Assembly (NCBI GenBank): GCA_041168165.1
Contig: JBEELK010000200.1
Span: forward strand, 1-7,683
Reading direction: 5' to 3'
DNA: 7,683 bases
Source: SXPK01 sp041168165
GTDB lineage: Bacteria; Planctomycetota; UBA1135; UBA2386
The position numbers and the translations under genes were made by a program. How positions within the stretch are numbered: position 1 is the first letter of the stretch; every line of letters begins with the position of its first letter. The notes beneath the pieces were generated by a model that ran no database searches, was not told where the DNA came from, and saw only the letters and a list, made by a program, of their open reading frames with translations. Of the stretch, positions 1 through 5,626 are shown in pieces.

Positions 1-821
1 GGGCGCTGCTCGCCGAACTCGCGCGACATCGTGCGATAGAGCTTCTCCAGCGCTTGCTGCTCCATCTGCCGAACGCGTTCGCGTGTGAGGCCAAACTTCT
101 TTCCGATGGCTTTGAGCGTCATGGGCTCGCCACTGCCGATGCCGTAGCGCAGCTTGACGATGCGGGCCTCCCTCGGCTCCAGCATGTCGAGCAACTGACG
201 CATGCGCGTCAACTCCATCGTCGCGAACATCTGCTCTTCCGGGGAGCGACCGTTCGGGTCTTCGATCGAGTCGCCAAAGACCGTCGAAGCATCCTCGCTC
301 ATCGAGTGCGTCGGCTGCGAGTTGGACAGCACGGTGTCGCGCACGACGTTCCAGTTGCTCTCCGGCAAGCCGAGTTCTTGCGCGATCTCTGCCGACGTCG
401 CTTGGCGGCCGAGCAGATAGTTGAGCTCCATCGCCGTCGCCTTCCAGCGCGACACGATCTCCGACATGTAGGACGGCACGCGGACCGTCTTGACCGTGTT
501 GATCAGCGCGCGGCGGATGCCTTGCTTGATCCACCAAGTCGCGTAGGTCGAGAAGCGGCAACCAGCCTTGGGATCGAACTTCTCAACCGCCTTCATCAGG
601 CCGATGTTGCCCTCTTCGATGAGGTCCATGAACGCGAGGCCGCGGTTCACGTAGTTCTTCGCAATCGAGACCACGAGCCGCAAGTTCGCGCGGATCATGT
701 GCTCGCGAGCTTCCAGGTCGCCGCGCTGGATCTTGGTGGCTAGCTCGATCTCCTGATCCGGCGTCAGCAGAGGGACTTCGTTGATTCCGGAGAGATAGGT
801 GTCGAGTCCGTGGTCGCGCAT
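1..821 (-). CDS. RpoD/SigA-like sigma-70 factor (3' end outside window)
   Basis: RNA polymerase sigma factor that directs core polymerase to promoters. 273 codons are visible, read from my own translation of the minus strand. Region 1.2 is at about residues 3-35 (DTYLSGINEVPLLT), and region 2 at about 36-116 holds the core-binding stretch DLIEEGNIGLMKAVEKFDP and the melting/-10 recognition stretch RFSTYATWWIKQGIRRALI. Region 3 spans about 117-195. Region 4 at about 204-270 carries the -35 helix-turn-helix with LTRERVRQME. Region 1.1, usual in primary sigmas, is absent, so this is either a compact primary sigma or a group 2 paralogue. The start is uncertain. ATG at 821 has an AAGGGG box 10 nt upstream; ATG at 830 is in frame but only 1 nt from that box; an in-frame GTG at 860 would add 13 residues to the 821 start. 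Only a few C-terminal residues should be missing. It lies 132 nt downstream of the DUF5989 gene on the same strand. The family call is near certain; the primary or alternative role is not settled. Confidence 0.95.
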   Translation of the reverse strand, partial: MRDHGLDTYLSGINEVPLLTPDQEIELATKIQRGDLEAREHMIRANLRLVVSIAKNYVNRGLAFMDLIEEGNIGLMKAVEKFDPKAGCRFSTYATWWIKQGIRRALINTVKTVRVPSYMSEIVSRWKATAMELNYLLGRQATSAEIAQELGLPESNWNVVRDTVLSNSQPTHSMSEDASTVFGDSIEDPNGRSPEEQMFATMELTRMRQLLDMLEPREARIVKLRYGIGSGEPMTLKAIGKKFGLTRERVRQMEQQALEKLYRTMSREFGEQR

Positions 822-923
822 TCGGTGCATTCCCCTTGGTGGTGCCGAAGTATCGGACACGAACCTCGGTCATGCGGCGTGCGCATGCGGGAGATGTCGC
901 AGAGCGGGACTCGACAACGCGCG

Positions 924-940
924 CGGCGCGGATCGCGCCG
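924..940 (-). terminator. GC-rich hairpin after the carbamoyltransferase operon, possible terminator
   Basis: A perfect 7-bp inverted repeat (CGGCGCG / CGCGCCG) with a 3-nt loop begins 13 nt past the stop codon of the DUF5989 gene and lies before the sigma factor gene. No T-run follows it on the transcribed (minus) strand, so it is not a classical intrinsic terminator. It could pause or protect the 3' end of the operon transcript, or simply reflect GC-rich sequence. Confidence 0.35.
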
Positions 941-953
941 TGGCAACGATGAC

Positions 954-1166
954 TCAGAACAGCGTGTAGATGAACGGCAGAGCGCCGGTCGACGACGCGA
1001 TCAGGAGCACGCCTACGAGTGCGAGCACGATCAGGATCGGAGCCATCCACCAAGCCTTGTTCTCGCGCATGAAGCCCACGAACTCGCCGACAAGCCCACG
1101 CTCCTTGGAGTGAGAAGCCGCGTCGAGGAACTGGCTCTTGTCTTCGTCCTTTTTGTCGTTCGTCAT
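954..1166 (-). CDS. DUF5989 family small membrane protein (SxtK-like)
   Basis: A 70-residue protein of unknown function. Residues 1-24 are charged and polar, rich in Lys, Asp and Glu. The family signature follows: GEFVGFMRENKAWWMAP at about 27-43, a hydrophobic helix at about 42-58 (ILIVLALVGVLLI), and the characteristic C-terminal ending PFIYTLF. One transmembrane segment is therefore expected, with the basic side in the cytoplasm. From memory, DUF5989 proteins are nearly always encoded beside an SxtJ-like protein and a NodU-type carbamoyltransferase, as here, and resemble SxtK of saxitoxin clusters in size and position. It is the last gene of the three-gene array, 31 nt after the SxtJ-like gene. 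No good Shine-Dalgarno sequence precedes the ATG, so translation may depend on upstream translation. The family call rests on the motif and context; the molecular function is unknown. Confidence 0.85.
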   Translation of the reverse strand: MTNDKKDEDKSQFLDAASHSKERGLVGEFVGFMRENKAWWMAPILIVLALVGVLLIASSTGALPFIYTLF

Positions 1167-1175
1167 GGCTGTTGG

Positions 1176-1188
1176 CGCTGCGACAGCG
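1176..1188 (-). other. Small hairpin between the SxtJ-like and DUF5989 genes
   Basis: A 5-bp perfect stem (CGCTG / CAGCG) with a 3-nt loop sits in the 31-nt spacer between the two genes, 9 nt upstream of the DUF5989 start codon, where a ribosome binding site would be expected. It might modulate initiation at that gene, but it is short enough to be chance. Confidence 0.2.
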
Positions 1189-1197
1189 TCGGTTGAT

Positions 1198-1611
1198 TCA
1201 ATATAGCTTGAAGTAGCTAGAGGCTGGCCGCGGCGTCCCGCGATCGCGCCAATACGAGGCTCTGCTGCTGTCGAACTTGCGGCCCATCACGTCGCGGCCG
1301 ATCGCTCGAAACATCAATCCCATCGGCGTGAACACGCCGTAGTAGATCAAACCCACGACGAGCGGTAGCACGACGAGGCCGATCGGAAACGTAAGCAGCA
1401 CAAGCGCGCGGAAGGCGAACAACGGGACCGCTGCAATGCCAACCAAGTGCGCGAGGAGCACGATTGGGCCGATCGCAGCGACGCTCCAACAAGCCGTCTC
1501 GCCGAGGCCAAAGCGCGAGAACAGCCACGCGAACGCGAGGAAGCCGATCGGCGCGACCCAGGCGAACTGGGCGAGCATGCGCGAATCCGGACGGAGCTGC
1601 AGCTTGATCAT
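1198..1611 (-). CDS. SxtJ-like membrane protein
   Basis: A 137-residue integral membrane protein of the SxtJ family, named after a saxitoxin-cluster gene; its biochemical role is unknown. Three hydrophobic segments are visible at about residues 13-33, 41-65 and 67-95. A conserved cytoplasmic-looking tail follows, with TPMGLMFRAIGRDVMGRKFD and then SYWRDR, and the protein ends in SYFKLY; this tail is the family hallmark. The ATG at 1611 is chosen because it comes 2 nt after the stop codon of the carbamoyltransferase gene. The reading frame is open a further 42 codons upstream, but that extension lies inside the carbamoyltransferase gene and has no membrane-protein character. No strong Shine-Dalgarno is present, which suggests translational coupling. 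The constant neighbourhood with carbamoyltransferases suggests it localises or assists that enzyme at the membrane (inference). Confidence 0.87.
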   Translation of the reverse strand: MIKLQLRPDSRMLAQFAWVAPIGFLAFAWLFSRFGLGETACWSVAAIGPIVLLAHLVGIAAVPLFAFRALVLLTFPIGLVVLPLVVGLIYYGVFTPMGLMFRAIGRDVMGRKFDSSRASYWRDRGTPRPASSYFKLY

Positions 1612-1613
1612 GT

Positions 1614-3446
1614 TCAGTCCAGTTGGAACGCGGCGAGGTACTTCTCGCGGTCGATCTCGGGCAGGTTCTTCTGCGCTGCGCGACGGATAACGAAGTTCTC
1701 GAGCACGAGCACGTCCATCTCGGTGCCCAGGAAGCATCGGTGTGCATCCTGCGGCGTGCAGACGATGGGCTCGCCGCGCACGTTGAAGCTCGTGTTGATG
1801 AGCACAGGACAGCCAGTGCGCTGATGGAACCTGCGCATCAGGCGCGAGAGCCGCGGGTTGCGCTCATCGTCGACGGTTTGGAGTCGCGCCGAATAGTCGA
1901 CGTGCGTGACGGCGGGGACTACGGAGCGAATCTGCTTGAGCTTTTCGAGGCCTTTCTCGCCCGCGTCGACGTGCTTGCGCTTCTCGTCGCGCACCGGCGC
2001 CACGATCAACATGTATGGGCTGTCGTGTTGCGGCGCGATGTCGAAGTACTCGCTCGCATGTTCGCGCAGCACGATCGGCGCAAACGGCCGGAACGACTCG
2101 CGGAACTTGATCTTGAGGTTCATCACACTCTGCATCTTGGTCGAGCGCGCATCGCCAATGATGCTGCGCGACCCTAGCGCGCGCGGGCCGAACTCCATCG
2201 GCCCCTGGAACCAACCAATCACATTCTCCTGCTCGATCAACTCGGCGACGCGATCGGCAAGCCGCTCTTCGGTGTCGCACTCCTCGTAGACAGCTCCTTG
2301 CGAATCGAGGAACGCGCGAATGTCGGACGACTCATAGCGCGGTCCGAGCAGGCTGCCTCGCTGTGAATCGACGGGGCCAACCTTGCGCGGCTTGCCGAGA
2401 AGGTTGTGCCAAACCATCGTCGCTGCGCCCAACGCGCCGCCAGCATCGCCGGAAGCAGGCTGGATCCAGACCTTCTCGAACGGCCCTTCGCGCAGGATCA
2501 CACCGTTGCCGACGCAGTTGAGCGCTACGCCGCCGGCGAGGCAGAGGTTCTTCTTTCCTGTGATGCGTTGCGCTTGCCGAGCCGTTCGCAACATCACGTC
2601 TTCGGTGACCTTCTGGATCGACGCCGCAAGATCCATGTGGCGCTGCTCCAACTTGGACTCTGCTTTGCGCGGTTCGGCGCCAAACAGCGCATGGAACTTC
2701 TTCGACGTCATTTGCGTGCCCGCGCAGTAGTCGAAGTAGGACATATCGAGCCGATAGCTGCCGTCCTCGCGTAGGTCGATCAGATGGTCGCGGATCAACT
2801 TCTCGTAGATCGGCTCGCCATAGGGGGCCAAGCCCATGAGCTTGTATTCGCCGGAGTTGACCTTGAACCCGCAGTAGAACGTGAACGCCGAATAGAGCAG
2901 GCCGATCGAGTGGGGGAATCGGATCTCCTGCAGCAATCGCATGCGATTGCCTTCGCCGACTCCGATCGACGTCGTGGCCCATTCGCCGACGCCATCCATC
3001 GTGACGATGGCCGCTTCTTCGAATGGCGACGGAAAGAACGCGCTCGCAGCGTGGCTCTCGTGGTGCTCGGGGAAGACAAAGCGGTTCTTCGGCTTGCAAC
3101 CGAGCTTGCGCTCAAGCTCGCGTCGCATGTGGAGTTTGCTGCCGACCCACACTGGCAATGCGTGCTTGAACGATCGAATGCCGTACGGCGCGTATGCGAG
3201 GTAGGTCTCGAGCAGTCGATGGAACTTGAGGATCGGCTTGTCGTAGAAGGCGACGAAGTCGAGGTCCTTCTGCGATATGCCGGCTTGGTCGAGGCAATAC
3301 GCGACTGCATGCGACGGGAAGTCCGCGTCGTGCTTCTTGCGCGTGAAGCGCTCCTCTTGGACTGCTGCCACGATCTCGCCGTCGCGCAACAGACACGCCG
3401 CGGAATCGTGGTAGTAGGCTGAGATGCCGAGGATGTAGTTGGGCAT
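1614..3446 (-). CDS. NodU/CmcH-family carbamoyltransferase
   Basis: A 610-residue O-carbamoyltransferase, full length for the family. Known members use carbamoyl phosphate and ATP to make a carbamoyl-adenylate, then transfer the carbamoyl group to a hydroxyl on a nodulation factor, antibiotic or toxin. The N-terminal Kae1-like domain begins ILGISAYYHDSA (5-16) with EERFTRKKHD at 31-40, and carries the metal-site motif HHESHAAS (128-135) and TMDGVGEW (149-156). SGEYKLMGLAPYG (198-210), LAGGVALNCVGNG (303-315) and GDAGGALG (333-340) follow. The C-terminal domain has EFGPRALGSRSIIGDAR (418-434), SFRPFAP (451-457) and INTSFNVRGEPIV (550-562). All expected motifs are intact, so it is probably active. 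ATG at 3446 is chosen because homology starts there and G-rich boxes (GGGG, AGG) lie just upstream. The frame is open 40 codons further, but that segment is low-quality and overlaps the divergent gene's start. First gene of a three-gene array. The acceptor cannot be read from sequence. Confidence 0.95.
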   Translation of the reverse strand: MPNYILGISAYYHDSAACLLRDGEIVAAVQEERFTRKKHDADFPSHAVAYCLDQAGISQKDLDFVAFYDKPILKFHRLLETYLAYAPYGIRSFKHALPVWVGSKLHMRRELERKLGCKPKNRFVFPEHHESHAASAFFPSPFEEAAIVTMDGVGEWATTSIGVGEGNRMRLLQEIRFPHSIGLLYSAFTFYCGFKVNSGEYKLMGLAPYGEPIYEKLIRDHLIDLREDGSYRLDMSYFDYCAGTQMTSKKFHALFGAEPRKAESKLEQRHMDLAASIQKVTEDVMLRTARQAQRITGKKNLCLAGGVALNCVGNGVILREGPFEKVWIQPASGDAGGALGAATMVWHNLLGKPRKVGPVDSQRGSLLGPRYESSDIRAFLDSQGAVYEECDTEERLADRVAELIEQENVIGWFQGPMEFGPRALGSRSIIGDARSTKMQSVMNLKIKFRESFRPFAPIVLREHASEYFDIAPQHDSPYMLIVAPVRDEKRKHVDAGEKGLEKLKQIRSVVPAVTHVDYSARLQTVDDERNPRLSRLMRRFHQRTGCPVLINTSFNVRGEPIVCTPQDAHRCFLGTEMDVLVLENFVIRRAAQKNLPEIDREKYLAAFQLD

Positions 3447-3555
3447 TTTCCTATCCCCAAGACTAGCACCGACGCGGCCCAGCCAAACTCCGTCCGTCGA
3501 GATAGGTCTGCTGAATCGCGAACGCGCGCTCGGTTCCGCGCGATGGCACGGCATC
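3447..3555. promoter_or_regulatory. Divergent intergenic region between carbamoyltransferase and SGNH hydrolase genes
   Basis: This 109-bp interval separates two divergent start codons and must hold promoters for both unless transcription begins further inside. No convincing -35/-10 pair is visible. The best minus-strand candidate, TTTGGC then TAGTCT 16 nt apart about 20 nt before the carbamoyltransferase start, is weak. No clear operator palindrome was found. Shared control of the two genes is inferred only from the arrangement. Confidence 0.4.
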
Positions 3556-4722
3556 ATGCGGCGCATGCTCCGCAGTCCTTGGTCCCGACGCCTGTGCGCC
3601 GCATCGATGAGCTTGCTGGTCGCCGTTGCGCTAGCAGAGGGCGCACTGCGCCTCTTGGTCGGCGAACCCCGCGTGCTGGGCTCGCTCTACTTCCGCGACG
3701 CCGCGGGCACTCGCTTCGAAGTCGATGGCGCGCACCAAGAAGCGATGAGCCGCGGACTCTCGGAAGCACTGCCTGCAGAGCAGACTCCGCCCAACCGTCC
3801 TCGCTCGCGCTTCGCGCCCGGCGCGCACTTCTTCATGTGCTACGAGGACCACGCGCGACTGGGCGCAGATTGGCTCGACGCACAGGGCTGCGTCGAGGTG
3901 AAGATCAACGAGTTCGCGCTGCGCGAACGACCAGAGATCCGCCCGGACAACAAGGCCAACGACGAGCGCCGCATCGTCTGCATCGGTGACTCGTTCACGT
4001 TTGGCTGGGGTATCCCAGTCGAGCAGACCTGGGTGCGCTTGCTCGAGTCCGAGTTGCGCAAGACCGACGGCAACGTGCGCACCGTCAACTGCGGCGCAAG
4101 CGGAGCGCTTACCGTCGACGAGTACGATGTGGGGTTACGCACGCGCTTTGGCGCGTTCGCGCCGGACGTGGTGCTCGTCTCGATCTACCTCAACGACATC
4201 ATCCCGAGCCACGGACTCTGCGTGCTCGGCGCGCAACCCAAGCGAACGGGCTGGCTGCTGCTCGACTACTACTACGCTGCTTCGTCGCCGAGCTCGCTGG
4301 ACCTCGACCCCACGGCAGACTGGGTCGCGGGCACGCTCTCGCTGCCGCGCGAGGCGGGGGAGTCGATGGGCGTGTATGGACCGGATAAGCCGTTCGATGG
4401 CATGTGGTCGCAGGGCGCTCCGCAGCGTGCTCTAGCCGCGATGGGGGAGTGGTGCAAAGCGCACAACTCTCGCCTGGGCGTAGTGTTGTGGCCGTTCTTG
4501 CAGGGCCTCGGCCCGGGTCGCTTCTATCCGTTCCAGGGTCTGCACACCTTGGTGGCAGAACACTGCAAGCAGCATCAGATCCCGATGCTCGACCTGTTGC
4601 CGATCCTGCAGACCGAACCGGCAGAAGGGCTGTGGGTGACGCCCGCCGACATGCATGCGAACCCCCGCGCCCAACGCCTCGTGCTGCCGGCGATCACGTC
4701 GTTCGCGCGGCCGCTGCTCTGA
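3556..4722 (+). CDS. Membrane-anchored SGNH/GDSL-family hydrolase
   Basis: A 388-residue SGNH/GDSL superfamily protein, a fold used by esterases, lipases and carbohydrate O-acetyl esterases. An arginine-rich start and a hydrophobic stretch at about residues 13-34 indicate an uncleaved signal anchor, so the catalytic domain is probably outside the cytoplasmic membrane. Block I is CIGDSFTFGWG (142-152) with nucleophile candidate Ser146. Block II is VNCGASG (177-183) with oxyanion Gly180. Block III is IYLND (210-214) with Asn213. Block V is PADMHANPRA (363-372) with Asp365 and His367 completing the triad. ATG at 3556 is chosen because the membrane segment follows at normal distance; ATG at 3565 is equally possible, and neither has a clear Shine-Dalgarno. 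The frame is open upstream to 3439, which would overlap the divergent gene. Substrate unknown. Proteins of this kind recur beside SxtJ/DUF5989/carbamoyltransferase clusters (from memory), so a linked role in decorating one product is a reasonable inference. Confidence 0.88.
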   Translation: MRRMLRSPWSRRLCAASMSLLVAVALAEGALRLLVGEPRVLGSLYFRDAAGTRFEVDGAHQEAMSRGLSEALPAEQTPPNRPRSRFAPGAHFFMCYEDHARLGADWLDAQGCVEVKINEFALRERPEIRPDNKANDERRIVCIGDSFTFGWGIPVEQTWVRLLESELRKTDGNVRTVNCGASGALTVDEYDVGLRTRFGAFAPDVVLVSIYLNDIIPSHGLCVLGAQPKRTGWLLLDYYYAASSPSSLDLDPTADWVAGTLSLPREAGESMGVYGPDKPFDGMWSQGAPQRALAAMGEWCKAHNSRLGVVLWPFLQGLGPGRFYPFQGLHTLVAEHCKQHQIPMLDLLPILQTEPAEGLWVTPADMHANPRAQRLVLPAITSFARPLL

Positions 4723-4727
4723 TCTTT

Positions 4728-4761
4728 GCACAACTCTCACACCCGTTGTGAGGAGTTGTGC
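4728..4761 (+). terminator. Strong imperfect hairpin just after the SGNH hydrolase gene
   Basis: The arms GCACAACTC (4728-4736) and GAGTTGTGC (4753-4761) pair over 9 bp. Inside, TCACA (4737-4741) pairs with TGTGA (4747-4751), leaving loop CCCGT and a single bulged G at 4752. This makes 14 bp in all, starting 5 nt past the hydrolase stop codon. The position suits a transcription terminator separating this gene from the ACIII operon. No T-run follows on either strand, so it would need Rho or act as a 3'-end stabiliser. An operator role for the downstream operon is an alternative. Confidence 0.5.
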
Positions 4762-4782
4762 GCGCGATCTACGACTCTGAAA

Positions 4783-4811
4783 TTGACCGGGCACGGGCGA
4801 TCTTTTACGAC
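4783..4811 (+). promoter_or_regulatory. Weak sigma-70-type promoter candidate for the ACIII operon
   Basis: TTGACC (4783-4788) matches five of six bases of the -35 consensus. After a 17-nt spacer comes TACGAC (4806-4811), which matches only three of six -10 bases. It lies between the hairpin after the upstream gene and the leader of actA, where a promoter is expected. Transcription from here would give a leader of roughly 145 nt. Confidence 0.3.
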
Positions 4812-4825
4812 CTCTGCCCCCAAAA

Positions 4826-4931
4826 GGCCCCCCAGGGGCCCGTCCCTGTCCCCCGTCGACCTGGTCTGCTTTCCCCTTGCCTTGCTGCAAAAGGGGTTAG
4901 CGATGCTGGGTCGTTCGGCATGCCAACGACC
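4826..4931 (+). promoter_or_regulatory. Structured leader upstream of actA with three potential hairpins
   Basis: Three inverted repeats lie in a row before the actA ribosome binding site. GGCCCC/GGGGCC (4826-4831 with 4835-4840) has a 3-nt loop. CCCCTT/AAGGGG (4873-4878 with 4891-4896) has a 12-nt loop. GGTCGTT/AACGACC (4909-4915 with 4925-4931) encloses GGCATGCC. TTCCCCT at 4871-4877 is also complementary to AGGGGAA at 4952-4958, which overlaps the Shine-Dalgarno of actA. Pairing there would compete with the second hairpin. The segment shows no coding character. Confidence 0.35.
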
Positions 4932-4949
4932 GCAAAGTCCCCGAATCGC

Positions 4950-4966
4950 GGAGGGGAACCAACTTG
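4950..4966 (+). promoter_or_regulatory. Ribosome binding site that fixes the TTG start of actA
   Basis: GGAGGGG at 4950-4956 is the best Shine-Dalgarno in the window and ends 7 nt before TTG at 4964. The family's N-terminal FPKWTNK motif follows within a few codons. No in-frame ATG occurs before codon 63, just ahead of the first haem motif, so TTG is the start. Confidence 0.8.
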
Positions 4967-5626
4967 ACCGCCCTGTTTCCCAAGTGGACCAACAAGATCC
5001 CTGCCTTCGCTGCACTCGCAGTGACGGGCAAGCTCTTGGCCGTCGTCTTCATCGTCTGGTTCTGGTTCTCGCCGAAGCACACGGACGTCGGCTACCAGCC
5101 TGAGCAACCGATCCTCTACAGCCACAAGCTGCACGCGGGTCTGTTGGGCATGGATTGCCGCTACTGCCACCGCGAGGTCGAAAACGGCCCGCACGCTACG
5201 GTGCCAGACGCGGACACGTGCATGGGCTGCCACAAGCAAGTCCAGAACGAAAGCCCGCGCCTTGCCCTGCTGCGCGAGAACTACGGCGACGGATCGGGCG
5301 ACAACCTCCCGATTCCGTGGATCAAGGTGCACCTGCTGCCTGACTACGCCTACTTCAGCCACGCAGTGCACGTGAACGCCAACGTCGGTTGCACCAGCTG
5401 CCACGGGCGCGTGGACCAGATGGAAATCGTGCGTCAGGTCGAGCCGCTCAGCATGGGCTGGTGCCTCGAATGCCACCGCAACCCTGAGACGCATGTGCGG
5501 CCAAAGGACGTCAAGGCGACGGACATGGCCTGGCAGCCCACCGAGGCGTCGATCGCTTCGGCCAAGGAGCGCCTCACCCGCGGCGAACTGAATCCTCCCA
5601 CCCACTGCTCCGCTTGCCATCGATGA
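4964..5626 (+). CDS. actA: Alternative complex III pentaheme cytochrome c subunit ActA
   Basis: A 220-residue membrane-anchored cytochrome c of alternative complex III, the quinol oxidase that replaces the bc1 complex in several phyla. It carries electrons from the complex towards a periplasmic acceptor or terminal oxidase. An N-terminal FPKWTNK and a hydrophobic helix at about residues 14-35 form an uncleaved anchor. Five CxxCH haem motifs follow: CRYCH (65-69), CMGCH (86-90), CTSCH (143-147), CLECH (167-171) and CSACH (215-219). Further histidines typical of the family as distal ligands are in YSHKLH (52-57) and YFSHAVH (130-136). Five haems and about 220 residues match ActA well; NrfH/NapC proteins have four haems and a different N-terminus. 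Translation starts at TTG, set by the strong ribosome binding site. The gene overlaps actB by 4 nt (ATGA), so the two are translationally coupled. First gene of the operon. Confidence 0.95.
   Translation: MTALFPKWTNKIPAFAALAVTGKLLAVVFIVWFWFSPKHTDVGYQPEQPILYSHKLHAGLLGMDCRYCHREVENGPHATVPDADTCMGCHKQVQNESPRLALLRENYGDGSGDNLPIPWIKVHLLPDYAYFSHAVHVNANVGCTSCHGRVDQMEIVRQVEPLSMGWCLECHRNPETHVRPKDVKATDMAWQPTEASIASAKERLTRGELNPPTHCSACHR

Noticed and set aside
54..743. 229-codon open frame on the plus strand
   Set aside because: It is antisense to the sigma factor, whose regions 2 and 4 are unmistakable on the minus strand.
1612..1737. 42-codon N-terminal extension of the SxtJ-like protein
   Set aside because: It lies inside the carbamoyltransferase gene and is Arg-rich without membrane character. 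ATG 1611, 2 nt after the upstream stop, is the natural start.
954..3446. Saxitoxin biosynthesis cluster
   Set aside because: Only the carbamoylation trio is similar. None of the core genes (polyketide-type sxtA, amidinotransferase sxtG, Rieske oxygenases) is present, and the trio is known from many unrelated bacteria.
3447..3566. 40-codon N-terminal extension of the carbamoyltransferase
   Set aside because: Family homology starts at ATG 3446 with ILGISAYYHDSA. The extension has no conserved character and would overlap the divergent hydrolase start.
4758..4967. 69-codon plus-strand frame in the actA leader
   Set aside because: It begins inside the hairpin after the hydrolase, has a weak start context and low-complexity Pro-rich composition, and overlaps the actA ribosome binding site.
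4805..5620. 271-codon open frame on the minus strand
   Set aside because: It covers actA on the opposite strand; the five CxxCH motifs prove the plus-strand reading. No recognisable domain in the antisense product.
4964..5626. NrfH/NapC-type quinol dehydrogenase
   Set aside because: There are five haem motifs rather than four, and the N-terminal FPKWTNK motif and the ActB gene immediately downstream identify it as ActA.
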